Positions 12,442 to 26,900 of a stretch of DNA of 53,938 nucleotides are shown piece by piece. The translations under genes and the position numbers were made by a program. The notes under the pieces were generated by a model. It did not search any database and was not told where the DNA came from. It saw nothing but the letters and a program-made list of their open reading frames with translations. The DNA is from Amoeboaphelidium protococcarum (Eukaryota > Aphelidiomycota > Aphelidea): the NCBI GenBank assembly GCA_023515745.1, contig JALECJ010000008.1, positions 1 through 53,938 on the forward strand. The letters run 5' to 3'. The number at the start of each line of letters is the position of its first letter. The first letter of the stretch is position 1.

Positions 12442-13959
12442 ATGTCTCTTTAGGTTGGGTAGAGAGTGAAGGTACCGAGTGATGCATATGGTATTATCAG
12501 ATATATTGGGAAAACTTAGTTTAAGGCTGGTGTCTGGGTGGGAATAGAATTAGAATCTGCCACTGGTAAAAATGATGGATCTGTATAGGGTGTGAGGTAC
12601 TTTAATTGTACTGATGGTCATGGGCTATTCGTTGCATATGAAAGGATCCTAGATTTAAATGCCCAACAAGTTCTCAACATTCCATCATCTCTGGACATGC
12701 CGTACTCTCCCGGGCCTGCAGTGAGAGCTTCTATTCCGCGATCTTCATCTTCATCGTCCTCTCTGTCCACCCGTGCTGGTTCAGTATCACAGTCTACATC
12801 ACTATCTTCTAGACTGACTTCTCAGCAATAGACACTTATACCTCAGCCAGGCTCTCTCGTTAATGGTAAATCTTCTCCTGGCTTGAATAGTGATAAATTA
12901 GCTTAGCGTGCTATCAGGTAGCCATAGATAAGATCATTGTCCCAGAATAAGTAATCCGACGCTAATTTGGCCAAGAACTCTGCATAATCTATTGCTTTCA
13001 ATAAGTCTAATTCTTAAGCTGGTAGATCTACTCCATCTCCTAATAAATAATAACCTCCGATATCTCATTCAACTCCTGCTAGTGATCAATCATTATAGTC
13101 TACTCCTCCAAAGCAAATATCTTAATAATAATCTGATTAAACTTAAGCGAAGGTTAATGATAATAATGTAACTCTGTCGTCTTATAATCATGAACTGAAG
13201 CCGTCTATGGGTGTTAGTATTGGTGTTTAATGCGATTTGCTCGTAGATCAGAGTGACTTAATTAATAAGCTTAATGCTTAAATGCTTGATTAATAGAAAG
13301 CTATTGAGGCGTAGAATGTTGTGAACAAGAATCTTTAAAGTGAGAAATATCTTTTGCAATCTTAAATTTAGTCTAAAGATTCTAAAGTTGATAGTTTACG
13401 CGATAAATTGGCTTCAATGGAGAACCTCAATAGTAGGTTATTATAAGACGTGTAAAAGTTGGAGTAAGACTTACAAGTCACTTCATAGTAAGTAGAAAAG
13501 TGTTAGCAAGCTTTAAAAGATGAATAGATAAAGTTTCAAAATTAGGAAATAAGTTATTAGAATGTGGAAGAGAACCTGCGTTAGAATTTTGATCAAGAGA
13601 GGTTGCAATTGAATGAGTAAATAGAGCGACTTAATGATGAACTACAAGAATTGAAAAGATTCAAAGAGGAAGTGGAATCTATGATTGTTGCAGATACCCA
13701 AGTAGACGTCGAAGATCATTATTATGAACGCGACATTGATATCAGTTAAGTAGACTAATAGTAGCAAGATATTACATTCTCAGAGAGTATGGAGACTGTA
13801 TGTTCTCTTTGCGGTGAAATCGGTCATTTGGCTGATTAATGCGCAGACTCTATGCTGACTGCCAATGCCATTCTATCTGACGTTGAAGATTGGTGTGATA
13901 TATGTTAAAGCACTCAACATCATACTTCAGAATGTCCCTAGATTGATGAGACGTTTTGA
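12442..13959 (+). CDS. CAP-Gly microtubule plus-end protein, CLIP-170-like
   Basis: Microtubule plus-end tracking protein of 505 residues. Residues 1-75 form one CAP-Gly domain with the tubulin-tail pocket motif GKNDG. A Ser/Pro/Gln linker follows, and then a coiled coil from about 270 to 430 whose glutamines are largely written TAG or TAA. The C-terminus has two CCHC zinc knuckles, starting at residue 454 (CSLCGEIGH) and residue 485 (CDICQSTQHH). The protein ends IDETF. In animal CLIP-170 a C-terminal knuckle plus DETF is an EEY/F-like ligand for CAP-Gly domains of CLIP itself and dynactin p150, so the same self-inhibition and dynactin recruitment is inferred. Only one CAP-Gly is present, where CLIP-170 has two. 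Its stop is 48 bp from the convergent threonine aldolase stop. Confidence 0.95.
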
Positions 13960-14007
13960 ACCCGTAAGCAACAATAAATCATAGATTACTATTCTATATT
14001 ATGGTGT

Positions 14008-15198
14008 TCATTTCAAGTGTTCTCTACATGATTTTACATGATCGACAAGGAGTTCACATGCCTCCCTTGGCGTCTAATGGTGTAGAACAAGCCTCAGCAC
14101 GTAATCTTCATCTTTTGTACGTCCTGTTCCGAGTTGATCATAGCTGTATCCAAAATCAGCCAATCTTATGCATGGCTTGTCCGCATTGGATATATCATTA
14201 TTGCAATTGTCAATAGCGTCCACAAATTCCTTGACAGAAGTGCTGCGGCCTGGGACTATATCGCTCACATTCAGAAATACCATATTAGTCTCCACCTTGT
14301 TCATGATGCGAAGACTTGGTACGGCTTTGAGTAAATTTTGAGATAACCAGAGTGCATTCTAGTGATCTTTCATCATCAAAGAATATCCATCTGCATCCCT
14401 ATCCACAAATACCTCTTGTATTGCACAATGGGCAGCCTCAGTCAATGGACCAGATTGTCTCCATCCACCTCCGAATAGTTTGCGATAATGCCTAGCTTGT
14501 GCAATCAATTAAGAATTCCCCACAAGAATCGATCCGATTGGTGCTCCAATGCCCTTGCTCAAACATAGAGAGACGCTGTCAAACTGTGTGCAATACTATT
14601 CTATAGATGTTCCTGTGGCTGCTGAAGCATTCCATAGTCTAGCTCCATCACAATGTAGAATAAGATTGTGTTCCGTGCAGTATTCGCGGATACGTTAGAT
14701 CTCATCAAATGGGAATATGGAACCGGATAGAGTATTCTCCAAACTGACTATTCTAGTCTTGGCCTGATGAACATCCTCTCCAAGAACATTCGCCGCAATC
14801 TGCTCCACTGTAAGATGACCAGTTTTGCTATCTGGCGCCACCGGCAAGGTGCCAGCCTAACAATGGTAAGCAATGCCGTGGTTCTCATACTTCCACACAT
14901 GCGACCGAGAATCTAACAAAACAGACTGCAAAGCCCCCGTCAACCAAGAGCGAAATGCAAGCTAATTTGTCATTGTTCCCGTAACACAAAACAATGCCGC
15001 TTCATGCCCAGTCAATTTAGCCATGTACTACTCCAGTTTTTGGGTTGATTAATCTTCCTCATACACATCGTCTCCCATGGAACTTTACATCATTCGCTGT
15101 AACATTCTCTATGTTGGCTTTGTAACAGTATCGCTCCTGAAATCATATACAACTCTACCACAGCTCTTCCATCTAAGTTAATTCAATAATTTAATCAT
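14008..15198 (-). CDS. Low-specificity threonine aldolase
   Basis: PLP-dependent enzyme cleaving threonine or allo-threonine to glycine and acetaldehyde (beta-eliminating lyase superfamily). It has 396 residues. Key segments are VVYDFRSDTVTKP near the N-terminus, GDDVYEED, ENTLSGSIFPFDEI, LHCDGARLWNA with the cofactor-binding Asp, and the Schiff-base lysine in SVSLCLSKGIGAPIGS. The C-terminal domain ends near YVLRLVLHH. ATG15198 gives a short basic leader before the conserved FRSDT motif, possibly a weak mitochondrial presequence. No intron is seen. Many glutamines, for example in the stretch after the FRSDT motif, are TAA or TAG. Confidence 0.95.
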
Positions 15199-15428
15199 TT
15201 TAAGTAGCTTATTTATGATGCAAAGTTAGTTCGCAAAAGATGCCAAGAAATTAGCAATGTAATAGAACTCTCAAAGATCAGACTGATCAAACAATCAGCC
15301 ATCGTTGACCGGCAATCTATTAATATCAACCTGATTTTTGAACATGGCTGGTATAAAATACTATCTGTTGTTCTTATTTCGACAAAGCTTAAATTTTACC
15401 ACGTTTACATATACATTAAAGCAACAAA

Positions 15429-15839
15429 ATGGAAACACAGACTGAGACGCCTACACTGGCGACATAGGTATTGGTAGAGTAAAGCGTATCGTCACTGTCA
15501 GTTGTTTCATAATCATCAACAGTAACGCCCACTCTGTTGAGTAACAACACGACGACAGAAATCAGCATAGATCAACCTAGCTTCTCGACATTATTACTCG
15601 TGGCACTTATAATGGCAATATTAGTGTACGTGGCAATTTACATCTACCGATACGTTGGAAATATGGCTCAAATGAGAGGTTTTGACTTCAAGAAGACTAT
15701 GCGTGAAGGTGGGTGGACGCGATTGGGAGCATCGCCTCACAGCGACAAGTTTAACGAAGGCTTCGACACTTTGGCTGATGATGATGATATCCAAAGTCTG
15801 GAGCACGGTCAATTTTTTAAAATGTCTGATTTGAAATGA
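15429..15839 (+). CDS. Small single-pass membrane protein, unrecognised
   Basis: A 136-residue frame with a Thr/Ser-rich N-terminal part of about 55 residues, a hydrophobic helix around residues 58-77 (LLLVALIMAILVYVAIYIYRY) and a hydrophilic C-terminal tail containing GFDFKKTMREGG and an acidic LADDDDIQSLEHG segment. Positive charges follow the helix, so an N-out, C-cytoplasmic topology is predicted. No family is recognised. It is divergent from threonine aldolase with a 230-bp shared upstream region. The ATG follows an A-rich context and the TGA is followed by AT-rich 3' sequence. Coding status rests on composition and the clean start and stop. Confidence 0.7.
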
Positions 15840-16037
15840 TAATTCTTGTATACTATATGTCTATTTAGTATCAATTTTTTTTTTCAATTTAAATTGAGAT
15901 TTAATATATTGAGAATGATAACGCCATCAACAGAAGCAACCACCTCCGTGTTTTTTCCATTCGGCCTTATCACAAAACGCGCAAAATTTGTGACCGAAAG
16001 CCACGGACTGGCCCACAGATTTTGTATTGATATCAAC

Positions 16038-16066
16038 ACCCACACAGACACGCACACACACCACAT
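16038..16066 (+). repeat. CA-rich simple sequence
   Basis: Imperfect CA dinucleotide and CACACG repeat in the leader region of the P-loop protein gene. Confidence 0.7.
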
Positions 16067-16097
16067 AATTTAATTATATTTATCTTTGGAAATAGCA

Positions 16098-16808
16098 ATG
16101 GCATAAGGTTGTGTTATCCGTGTAGTATTGACTGGTGGTCCGTGCGGTGGAAAATCCATTGCGTAAAAATTACTCGCTGAGCTATTTGAAGGTATGGGCT
16201 GGAAAGTGTATCGAGTGCCTGAGGCTGCTACTGTCATGCTTAGTGGCGGTGTACTGTTTTCTGACTTGAACCAGGACCAGGCTTATCATTTCCAGAAGGA
16301 TCTACTCAAAGTGATGCTGTGCATTGAGCAGACATACTTCAATCTGGCGAGTAGTCTGGCTGCGTGTGGTCAAAAGTGTCTGGTCGTCTGTGATAGAGGC
16401 GCTATGGACTGTTCAGCGTACATTGATCGCGAATCGTGGCTGAAAATGGTCGCTGAGTTGGGCGAGGATGAGCTGGATCTTCGCGACGGTCGATACGATC
16501 ACGTCGTTCATCTCGTGTCTGCAGCTGATGGTGCCGAGCAGTATTACAATGTGTCCAACAATAATGTCCGCTCCGAGGGAATTGATCTTGCGCGAAAGTT
16601 GGACAAGTTGTGCCAAGCTGCCTGGAAGTAGCATCCACACTATGAAATCATCGATAATTCTACCGGGTTTACGAAGAAGTGTGAACGCGTCGTTGACCAT
16701 TTGACCTCTCAACTTGGGATACCGTCTGATCAGTGCTCTACCGTCTAACAGAGCACCTTATTAAACAAATAGTTGCCTCTTTCCAAACAATAAGTATAAT
16801 AAAATTGA
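16098..16808 (+). CDS. P-loop NTPase, TTD14/AAA_28-like
   Basis: A 236-residue nucleotide-binding protein. Walker A is at residues 13-20 (GGPCGGKS), followed by VYRVPEAATVMLSGG, and the second nucleotide-site motif VCDRGAMDCSAY lies near residue 95. The region DHVVHLVSAADGAEQYY also matches AAA_28 domains such as those of TTD14 (a GTP-binding trafficking protein in flies) and related kinase-like NTPases. TTD14 proteins carry a further C-terminal domain. Here the frame ends in a short Gln-rich tail, so this is a single-domain version, or the gene continues through an intron I did not find. The start gives the family's usual short lead-in before Walker A. Confidence 0.85.
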
Positions 16809-17029
16809 TCTCTGTGATATTTTTGATTATATTTAATTCGAAAAGTCTTTCTATTTGACGTTATACTGTAGTTGATTGTTATCTTCGATAGGTGTGATTT
16901 AAGGGTCATTATATGTATGGCCACAGTGCAAAGGGGGCACATTCCATCAGCTTGCGTGCTATTTCTATTTAGGATTAAAGCCTTTTTTTATTTGCTGTCA
17001 TATTTAACCATTTTTATTGTCGTATCACA

Positions 17030-18895
17030 ATGAGGAATTTAAGTTTAAACTTAAAAGCCAGTTTAGCAGCTATCGTACTGCTTGCAGCTCGATCAGCTGT
17101 GGCATAAATAGATGGGGTGTCTGATCAAGATTATCCAGATACCATGAACGTACTACCCATTTCAAATGGCGATTCTGGTGATGTTTTCTTTATGGCAACA
17201 GAGGAATCTCAGCTTTAGGATGCGACTACATTAAATAATGCGTTAACGTGTAATTATCAGGCTGAATTTGATAATCTTATGGACTTGGCTGACGATGATA
17301 CCACGCCTACTGAAGATAGATAGAGCAGTCACCAACGACGCGTTATATAGAATCTGTAAAATTCATTCGCTTCTGGATGTGAATTGTTTCCACGTAAATG
17401 TGCTGCTCGATTCGGATGGGAAGGATATGATGGGCTGTAAAAGCTATTTGATTTTGATCATTAATCAGAGTAATCAGAGTAGTTTATCGATGGCGCGTAA
17501 TCTAATTTGGAGGTTGAGAACATGCTCTATAAGTATCTGCACACACCATATAGCACTGACGCGTAACAGGAAGAAGATGGCAATAGTCAGCCATTCAGTG
17601 TGGCCAAGTATCATTTGTACAAAGCTCTGTGGGGACTGGTCGAACGGTCGAATCATCAAGTGCTTGAATATTTACAGCCGTATGATGGTGGCAAAAAGTT
17701 GCGGGCGAGCGTAAAAATTAAGCGACATCTAACTGGACACCGACGATACGATGGTCAATGTCTGAACCCCCAGCGATGGATATTTAGCTTCTTTGAATTG
17801 GGTCAGTTGGCTTTACCAACTAATCTGAACCATCCTTTTCGCTTTGATGAAATGCAGGGAATTGTTGACGTGCAAAAGGACCTCATATAAAGTATGAAAA
17901 AGGTTTATAGTCCTCAGTGTGGTCTCTTTGCTCCATTCATAATGTTTGCCGTTGGTAAAACTATCCTGCAATCTCTCAGCGAATGGGTCAAGTCGGACAA
18001 TGCGATCACTCAAAGTGGTAGATAATTCGCTAAACTCACACAGCTTGGCAAATCGTAAAATGTTTACGAGCAGGTTCTAAAGGACTTGTCGAATGATCTC
18101 GATGAATTTTATGAATTTTATGAGCAGTCCAACCAGGGAAGTAGGCGCGGTAGCACGTAGAATAACCAAGAAGTTGTCCACTGGCACATACTTCGCGGCG
18201 TCCTCTTTGCAGTCGTACACGATGTTTAAATGTCTCTCAGTGTAACGTTAGAAAGTGCTCTGTACAATATGGTTTATGGTTCTCTGTCTCATGGCAGAAC
18301 TTTTGGCTTTGCTCGCGGTTTTGGACTTAAGCCGGACCTGTTCAAGATCTAGGATTAAACATTCTTCAAGACCTTGGTATCTATGGCGTAAGCCATGTGC
18401 TTTGCTGCATCATAATCATATCATCAATTACTTGAGTTCTCGTGGTAAGTCCCGGTTCTCTCTGGATTGACTCAGTTGTAAACACCATTATATAATTACA
18501 ATTGGATGGATATAGCACAGTTTGGACATGAAAAGTATGATAACTACATCTTCCCGCTAGATTATGGCATATTTCCACTTATGAAGAAGGACACTGTCAC
18601 ATTCCGCAAATTGGGAACTGCTGCTCATACCACATTTATGTTCCGAGCTGGTGAGTCGTAATTCAGGCGCTTCTCAAAGTAGCCCCAAGATGGCGATGAA
18701 GGTGGGGACAATCATGATTTGGTGGAGCAAGATGACGCGCAGCCGCTACAGAATGTTCAAGAAGACAGGAATGAAGGCATCGAAGGATCGGAGGATAGTC
18801 ATCGTTTATGGGCCAGCGATAGCATGGCCGATGGTGACTTTAACGATCCATCTCAAATTCTGACAGATAGTGCACGTAATGACGGATATCTGTGA
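17030..18895 (+). CDS. Secreted or luminal orphan protein with signal peptide
   Basis: A 621-residue frame starting with a clear signal peptide (basic start, hydrophobic run SLAAIVLLAARSAVA, cleavage before QIDG). The mature part is mixed alpha-type sequence with segments such as FASGCELFPRKCAARFG, SVAKYHLYKALWGLVERS and LSHGRTFGFARGFGLKPD, and a strongly acidic tail from about residue 545. I do not recognise a family. A GTAAGT at 18445 looks like a donor, but reading straight through keeps the frame to a sensible TGA, while removing the 31 bases to the next CAG would break it, so I treat the gene as intronless. Its stop lies 57 bp from the convergent RFWD3-like stop. Even codon-level continuity over 1.8 kb supports coding. 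Confidence 0.82.
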
Positions 18896-18952
18896 AAAAG
18901 TTGCACTTAAAATAGAGAAAATATAAGTTTTATAATAAATTCAATTGATTTA

Positions 18953-20887
18953 TCATTCGGAGGATTTGATATTAAATGCAAGGATTCTATCAGTGCACAG
19001 GGCAATTATCTAGAAATGATTATGATCGATAGAGACAGAAGTAATTACTTGAGCAGTACAGTTTTGAGGCAAAAGAAGTCTTTAAGGGAGTTATTGCTTA
19101 CAATCAGGAGAGTCTGATGATTTCAGAGGAAGAACCTAAATACTATTGGAAGAGGAATCATGCATGAATAGTGCAACTTGGCAATTGTGCCATTTTACCA
19201 CAGTCTCGCAGCCAACTTGGTTCGATGAGTAAAGCATCTACTGAGTATGCAAAGACTTAAAATTGCACTTTTGGCCTTCTTATATGTTATTATGATCAAA
19301 ATTTATCTCTAGAACATCTAGTTGATTTAAGGCAGATCTATCACTACTGAAAACATTCATAAATAAGCTTTCGCTCTATTCAACGGCACCTGCTCTTAAT
19401 ATTGACTTGTCACCTATGTCGAGTTCTAGTTTCTAACAGCTAATATCTTCTGTATCCTTTGATGGCAAGTTGATATGGTATACGCCAGAGTTATTATGAC
19501 ATAGTAGACGTTGAAACTCATCATTTAAAGTCCAATAAAGGGACTAAATCGATCGCATTGAAGAGCCCATAATTTCTGGAAATTTCAATTGTATCGAATC
19601 TAAAGACTATGACTTTAAATCATAGACAATAATAGAATTTATAGATGTCCCGACATATAGTCTACCAGATTCATCAAAGCAACACGACCATGCAGCACAT
19701 GGAAGTTGCAATGTATGAACGACTACTCCTTTGTCAGATTTTACAATTTATGCAACTTTATCTAATGAAACGGATGCTAGATAACCAGAGTTGGACACTG
19801 CCAAGCATTTGATAGGACGCTTATGCAAATTATCTACTCGCAAACGCATTGTGGTGTCATGCAGATTGACTATCATTACACTTGATGCGACACCATCCCA
19901 TACCGAGAGAAAGATCAACCGTTACCGCCTATCAATCTGCATATTATCGTAAACTACATTGCTATTATTACTTTCAGACGACAGTGAAAGTAATTCTACT
20001 GGTTATATAGACAATTAATTAGCTTCAGACTAATCACCAATGACAGGCTATTACTAAATAGAATTATCCTACTTAATTTAATCGCATAATTGTTACCAAT
20101 GCATCATTTGCTGTCGGTAATCGTCGCGTTCCTATCTGCACATCTGAAACGCCAACTGCAATTGACCAAGCTCCGTCTCCAGTTTCAAACGTTTACGCGA
20201 CTCTGACGCGAGTTTCAGTTGTGCATCAGCCAATTCGCTATTATCAATCACAGTAAGCTTACTCAGAAACAGCTATCGAATGTCATTCCGTCGCGCCGGT
20301 TTATTGCATTAGGGGCATTTGGCGCGCGATCTCTGTTGGATGGAGCTATTGATCCACTGCAGAATGCATTTATAACCGAAAAGATGCCCGCAAGACAGTG
20401 AAACAATTCTATGCTAACCATTACTTGTCCAAACTTCCATACAAATAGGACAAGTTCTGCCATCTTCGTCATCATCATCACCATTATTATTCATTTATCC
20501 ATTATTATTACATTGATTGCCACCTTGTCCATCCAAATTTTCCTTATTTTGCAATACACTTGGTAACTTGACGGCATTCAGATCTTCAAGATTTTATCTA
20601 CACCTTTTGATCGTATGTACGGTAATTAAACAGTGCTTAGTCAATAAATAGTAATAAAGACATTTACTCGTTAAACTCATTGGCAGAAGTATCACTCTCA
20701 ATGACTATGGTATTACTGAGTTCTGCCATACTTTGGTGGACAGTAGTGACAGATTGAATATGAACGGAAAGAGTTGATAGACGTTGCTGAAACAGAAAGA
20801 TAAGTTAAAGATTGGCTTAGAAAGAGTCAAAGTGCGCGAAAATTAATTATTATTTAAGTTCACCATAATGACTTTATTTTGATCCAT
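18953..20887 (-). CDS. RING and WD40 E3 ubiquitin ligase, RFWD3-like
   Basis: Predicted ubiquitin ligase, 595 residues in three exons: 20864-20887, 20668-20786 and 18953-20597, with introns of 77 and 70 bp (both GT-AG). The RING begins CPIC at residue 97 and continues SLSCGHLFGYKCI and AKCPQCNKPA, a close match to RFWD3. A coiled coil follows the RING. The C-terminal half resembles the RFWD3 WD40-like propeller (for example SVSNSGYLASVS, WSCCFDESGRLYVGTS). In animals RFWD3 ubiquitinates RPA and RAD51 at stalled forks. The same role here is inferred. The first exon is the least certain; a shorter form from ATG20729 is the alternative. The Gln in CPQC is TAA, supporting the altered code. Confidence 0.88.
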
Positions 20888-21066
20888 TTAAAAAGCCATG
20901 GTATTGTGTTTAACTAAATATTTACCTGTGATGTACTGTACATAGGAACTTAACGTGTCTGAATGCTTACAATTGTCATTCCTCCCTTAGCGCTTTCGTT
21001 CTTTGTTCTTCTCTCGGCTGATTCTACAACTGCTATAAAAATATTGAATTTTTAAAACTATTGAAC

Positions 21067-24276
<3,210 letters not shown>

Positions 24277-24359
24277 GAATGAAGATTAAATGAGGTAGAG
24301 AGTCTGAATTAAATATCAATCAACTTCTATTTATCTATGTGTTTACCGGTATATTACTT

Positions 24360-25196
24360 TCAATTCAATAAAAGACCCATCTGTCCTGCAGCGGCCTAAG
24401 TCCAATCAACTTTAGTCAGATCAACCTGCTGACCGCCAATGGAGATTGTCTGAGAGAAAGGCATTGGACAGTCGAACCCAGCGGTGTGCTGAATTGTAGG
24501 AATCCTAATCTTGATCACATCAGTCACCTTCAACACGGCATCGACGCGAACATAAATCTAAAACTGCTTCACAGGTTTATTGGAGTTCGGAGGTATGGAG
24601 CAAGATGCAATGATATCTTTAGGCAAAACGCCCGACTTGTCCATACCAAAATCGAAAAACAGATTCATTGGCAAATCGAGAGGAGACAACTTCTACTTGG
24701 GCAAGGTGTAACTGGAGAGCCTGGATGTAGCTAAAATTTGTGATGGTAAAACAGCATCAGCTGCAGTGATCACGACATCTTCAAACGCCAAGTCCATACG
24801 ATTGGGATTGTTTATAACGGCAGAGACGATCACTGATAAGTTGAACGATGGAGCACGTTTTCCATCTTGGCCCAGATCAAACATGAGCGCATTTCTGATT
24901 GAACCATTCTGGCTTTCCAGAGCCTTGGCGCTCTTCACATCAACTGTGGGCATTCCAACCCAAAGCACTAGATACACAATCAACGCAATCAATCCAAGCA
25001 GAAATAGAAGTAGACACAGACTTGTAAGCACCCAGAATTTCCAGCCTCTGCTCATGGCTGATTTGAGCATCTATCTCGCAACTCCACCAGCACCGGCACC
25101 TTTACCATCTGCATACAATGATTACGCTTCCGAATCAGCAGGAGATGCAACACTCTAAGGGCGGCCACTGTGGAGACTATCAGAGGACATTCTCAT
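24360..25196 (-). CDS. Membrane-anchored LEA-2/NDR1-like protein
   Basis: A 278-residue type II membrane protein. Residues 1-50 are Ser/Gln/Gly-rich and cytosolic. A single helix (FWVLTSLCLLLFLLGLIALI) lies at about residues 53-80. The rest resembles the LEA-2 (WHy-like) immunoglobulin-like fold found in plant NDR1 proteins and fungal vacuolar proteins, with the typical FNLSVIVSAVINNPNRMDLAFEDV pattern split by a polar turn. The start ATG25196 (or 25190, two codons later) is the first in frame. The product may sit at the vacuole or plasma membrane; that is inference from the family. Confidence 0.8.
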
Positions 25197-25574
25197 TTTT
25201 GCCGGGGTATATCTAAGCTTCTACTGGCTTTAACTCATGCCAGCAACATTCATTGCCTTTCTCTCTTTGCGAGATACGTATTACCTCTCGTCGTTATTGA
25301 TCGCCTCACTTGCCTGCAAACGTACAGCCTTCTTACCCATATGATTGAGCTGGATTGTAGATATACACTAAAAACGAAATAATATAAAGAGTGACTATAG
25401 TAATGCTTTGTAAAGATAAAGCAAGAGGGAAACATATCATCATCTCTAAAAGACTACACAAGAGAAATGTTTGATGTATTATTGGCAACACAAAGTCTAT
25501 TTATAGAAGCAAAGTCAAACTGCAACCATGTCAGAGTTTAGCAAGTAACTCTTACCAATCCCAGTCATTCATGA
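25197..25574. other. Intergenic, LEA-2 gene upstream region
   Basis: A 378-bp region between two minus-strand genes, containing the promoter side of the LEA-2 gene and the 3' end of the mS23 gene. No supported gene or repeat. Confidence 0.5.
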
Positions 25575-25994
25575 TCACTATCGCAGTGATATAGTCTAGA
25601 ATCTTTTAAGCGGCTATGATAACAATTACTTTACTCTCTCCTGGTCTTCAGCAAGCTTAATTTCTGCTGGAAACGCGTAAATCTTAGAAGCATCATTAAC
25701 AGCCTTGCGCCATTCAGATCTAGTACCATACTTCTATGTGAAATACCACTTTCTAGTTTTCAATCCCCGGCAATACTATTCATTAATCTTGAAATTCTTT
25801 TCCGCTCCACTCTGAGCCTAAAAACGCGTCGGATCTCTCTGAACCAGTCGCATTGGTGCCTGCATAGGAGGATACTTTTTCATCACATCCAGCCATAGCG
25901 GCTTCTTTATCAGACTTCCCGATAGAAGAGTCTCTTCCACGATATTGTGTAGGTTTTGCGCGCAATATTTAGGCAAATTGGCGGATCTTGACAT
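25575..25994 (-). CDS. Mitochondrial small-subunit ribosomal protein mS23
   Basis: A 139-residue basic protein of the mitoribosomal small subunit (MRPS23/Rsm25 family). Diagnostic stretch: a short N-terminal helix region followed by IKKPLWLDVMKKYPP, close to the conserved KPLW-DV--FPP of mS23. Then comes a Lys/Arg-rich body with KWYFTQKYGTRSEW and a C-terminal helix. ATG25994 is the only ATG upstream of the motif. No intron. Four TAG codons and one TAA are needed for a full-length protein, all at plausible Gln sites. Confidence 0.82.
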
Positions 25995-26201
25995 TGTTCG
26001 TTTGCTGTACTCGAGTAGTAAAATGAAGAAAATACTCAGGAGACGCCACTGTTTACTGCTGAAAAGTGAAAAGGATTAACTTTGATCATGTGCTTTAAAG
26101 GCGCCTTTTCAATGTCTATATCAAATAAAATTGGTGAAAGATTAGAATCTAAGTTTAAAATCTATGTAATCTATTGTGGAGTAAAATGTTGGATATCATA
26201 A

Positions 26202-26711
26202 TCACAACAGTGACAGAGCAATTGTGCAAGAGAGTACACTGAAGACACCCAGAGCGCTCAGAGCAATTGATTCGGACGCGTCAGAGCTCTTGTCCTTGTC
26301 AGCATTAGAGGGTGGTGGAGCAGGAATCTCAACGAATGACTTACTCTGCAGAGCCTGCACACTGCCACAGAACCCCCTTTTACACTGAGCACTACAGCTA
26401 CTTGCACCACTAGGATTACTTGCCAGACACTGGTCAATACACTCCAACACGGCACCGTTACACTGAGCAATCTCGACGGGGAATGCATTCACTGGCTACA
26501 CAGTTGGGAATTTGCCAGTAGATGAACACAAACAGTTCCACTTCATAGAGAAGCTGTCACAGGTATTAGTAGAGGCACTTCCACTACAAAAGTTGGAGCA
26601 GGCATACTAGTTGGACAGACACAGCTGGCTCTTTTCACCTTCATTGACAGCAGTAGACAGATCATACGCGTAAGCCATAGCAATCAAACTTGAAACAATG
26701 ATGAACTTCAT
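26202..26711 (-). CDS. Cys-rich GPI-anchored surface protein, fungal DUF7707-like
   Basis: A 169-residue secreted protein with a signal peptide (MKFIIVSSLIAMAYA) and a C-terminal hydrophobic tail (about 150-169) preceded by a small-residue omega-like site, as for GPI anchoring. The mature part has twelve cysteines in a pattern recalling fungal DUF7707 proteins: QLCLSNQYACSNFC, TNTCDS, WNCLCSSTGKFP, and QCNGAVLECIDQC. A Pro/Asp/Lys/Ser linker (EIPAPPPSNADKDKSSD) leads to the anchor. Function unknown; cell-wall or surface location is inferred. The family link is made from memory of the cysteine spacing and should be checked by profile search. Confidence 0.8.
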
Positions 26712-26900
26712 TTTATTATTATTATTATTACTTTGAGGACTATTAGTTTATTTAGATATATTATTGAAAGAGATATTTTGTTGAGAGGAAGAGATGGAGT
26801 GGTTGTAAATTGCTGCTTTTATAGTGAATCCAGATAAATATTTATAGTATCAGAGGGTGCTATTAAAAGCAAGATAATCTATTTTGGGTAACACTAAAGA

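Noticed and set aside
18445-18475. GTAAGT to CAG pair that resembles a 31-bp intron in the secreted orphan
   Set aside because: Removing 31 bases shifts the frame, whereas reading through leads to a sensible protein and stop; 31 bp is also shorter than the other introns here.
18976-19167. A 63-codon plus-strand frame with ATG and TGA that looks protein-like
   Set aside because: It lies wholly antisense to the C-terminal WD region of the RFWD3-like gene, which has clear homology. With only TGA as stop, such shadows are common.
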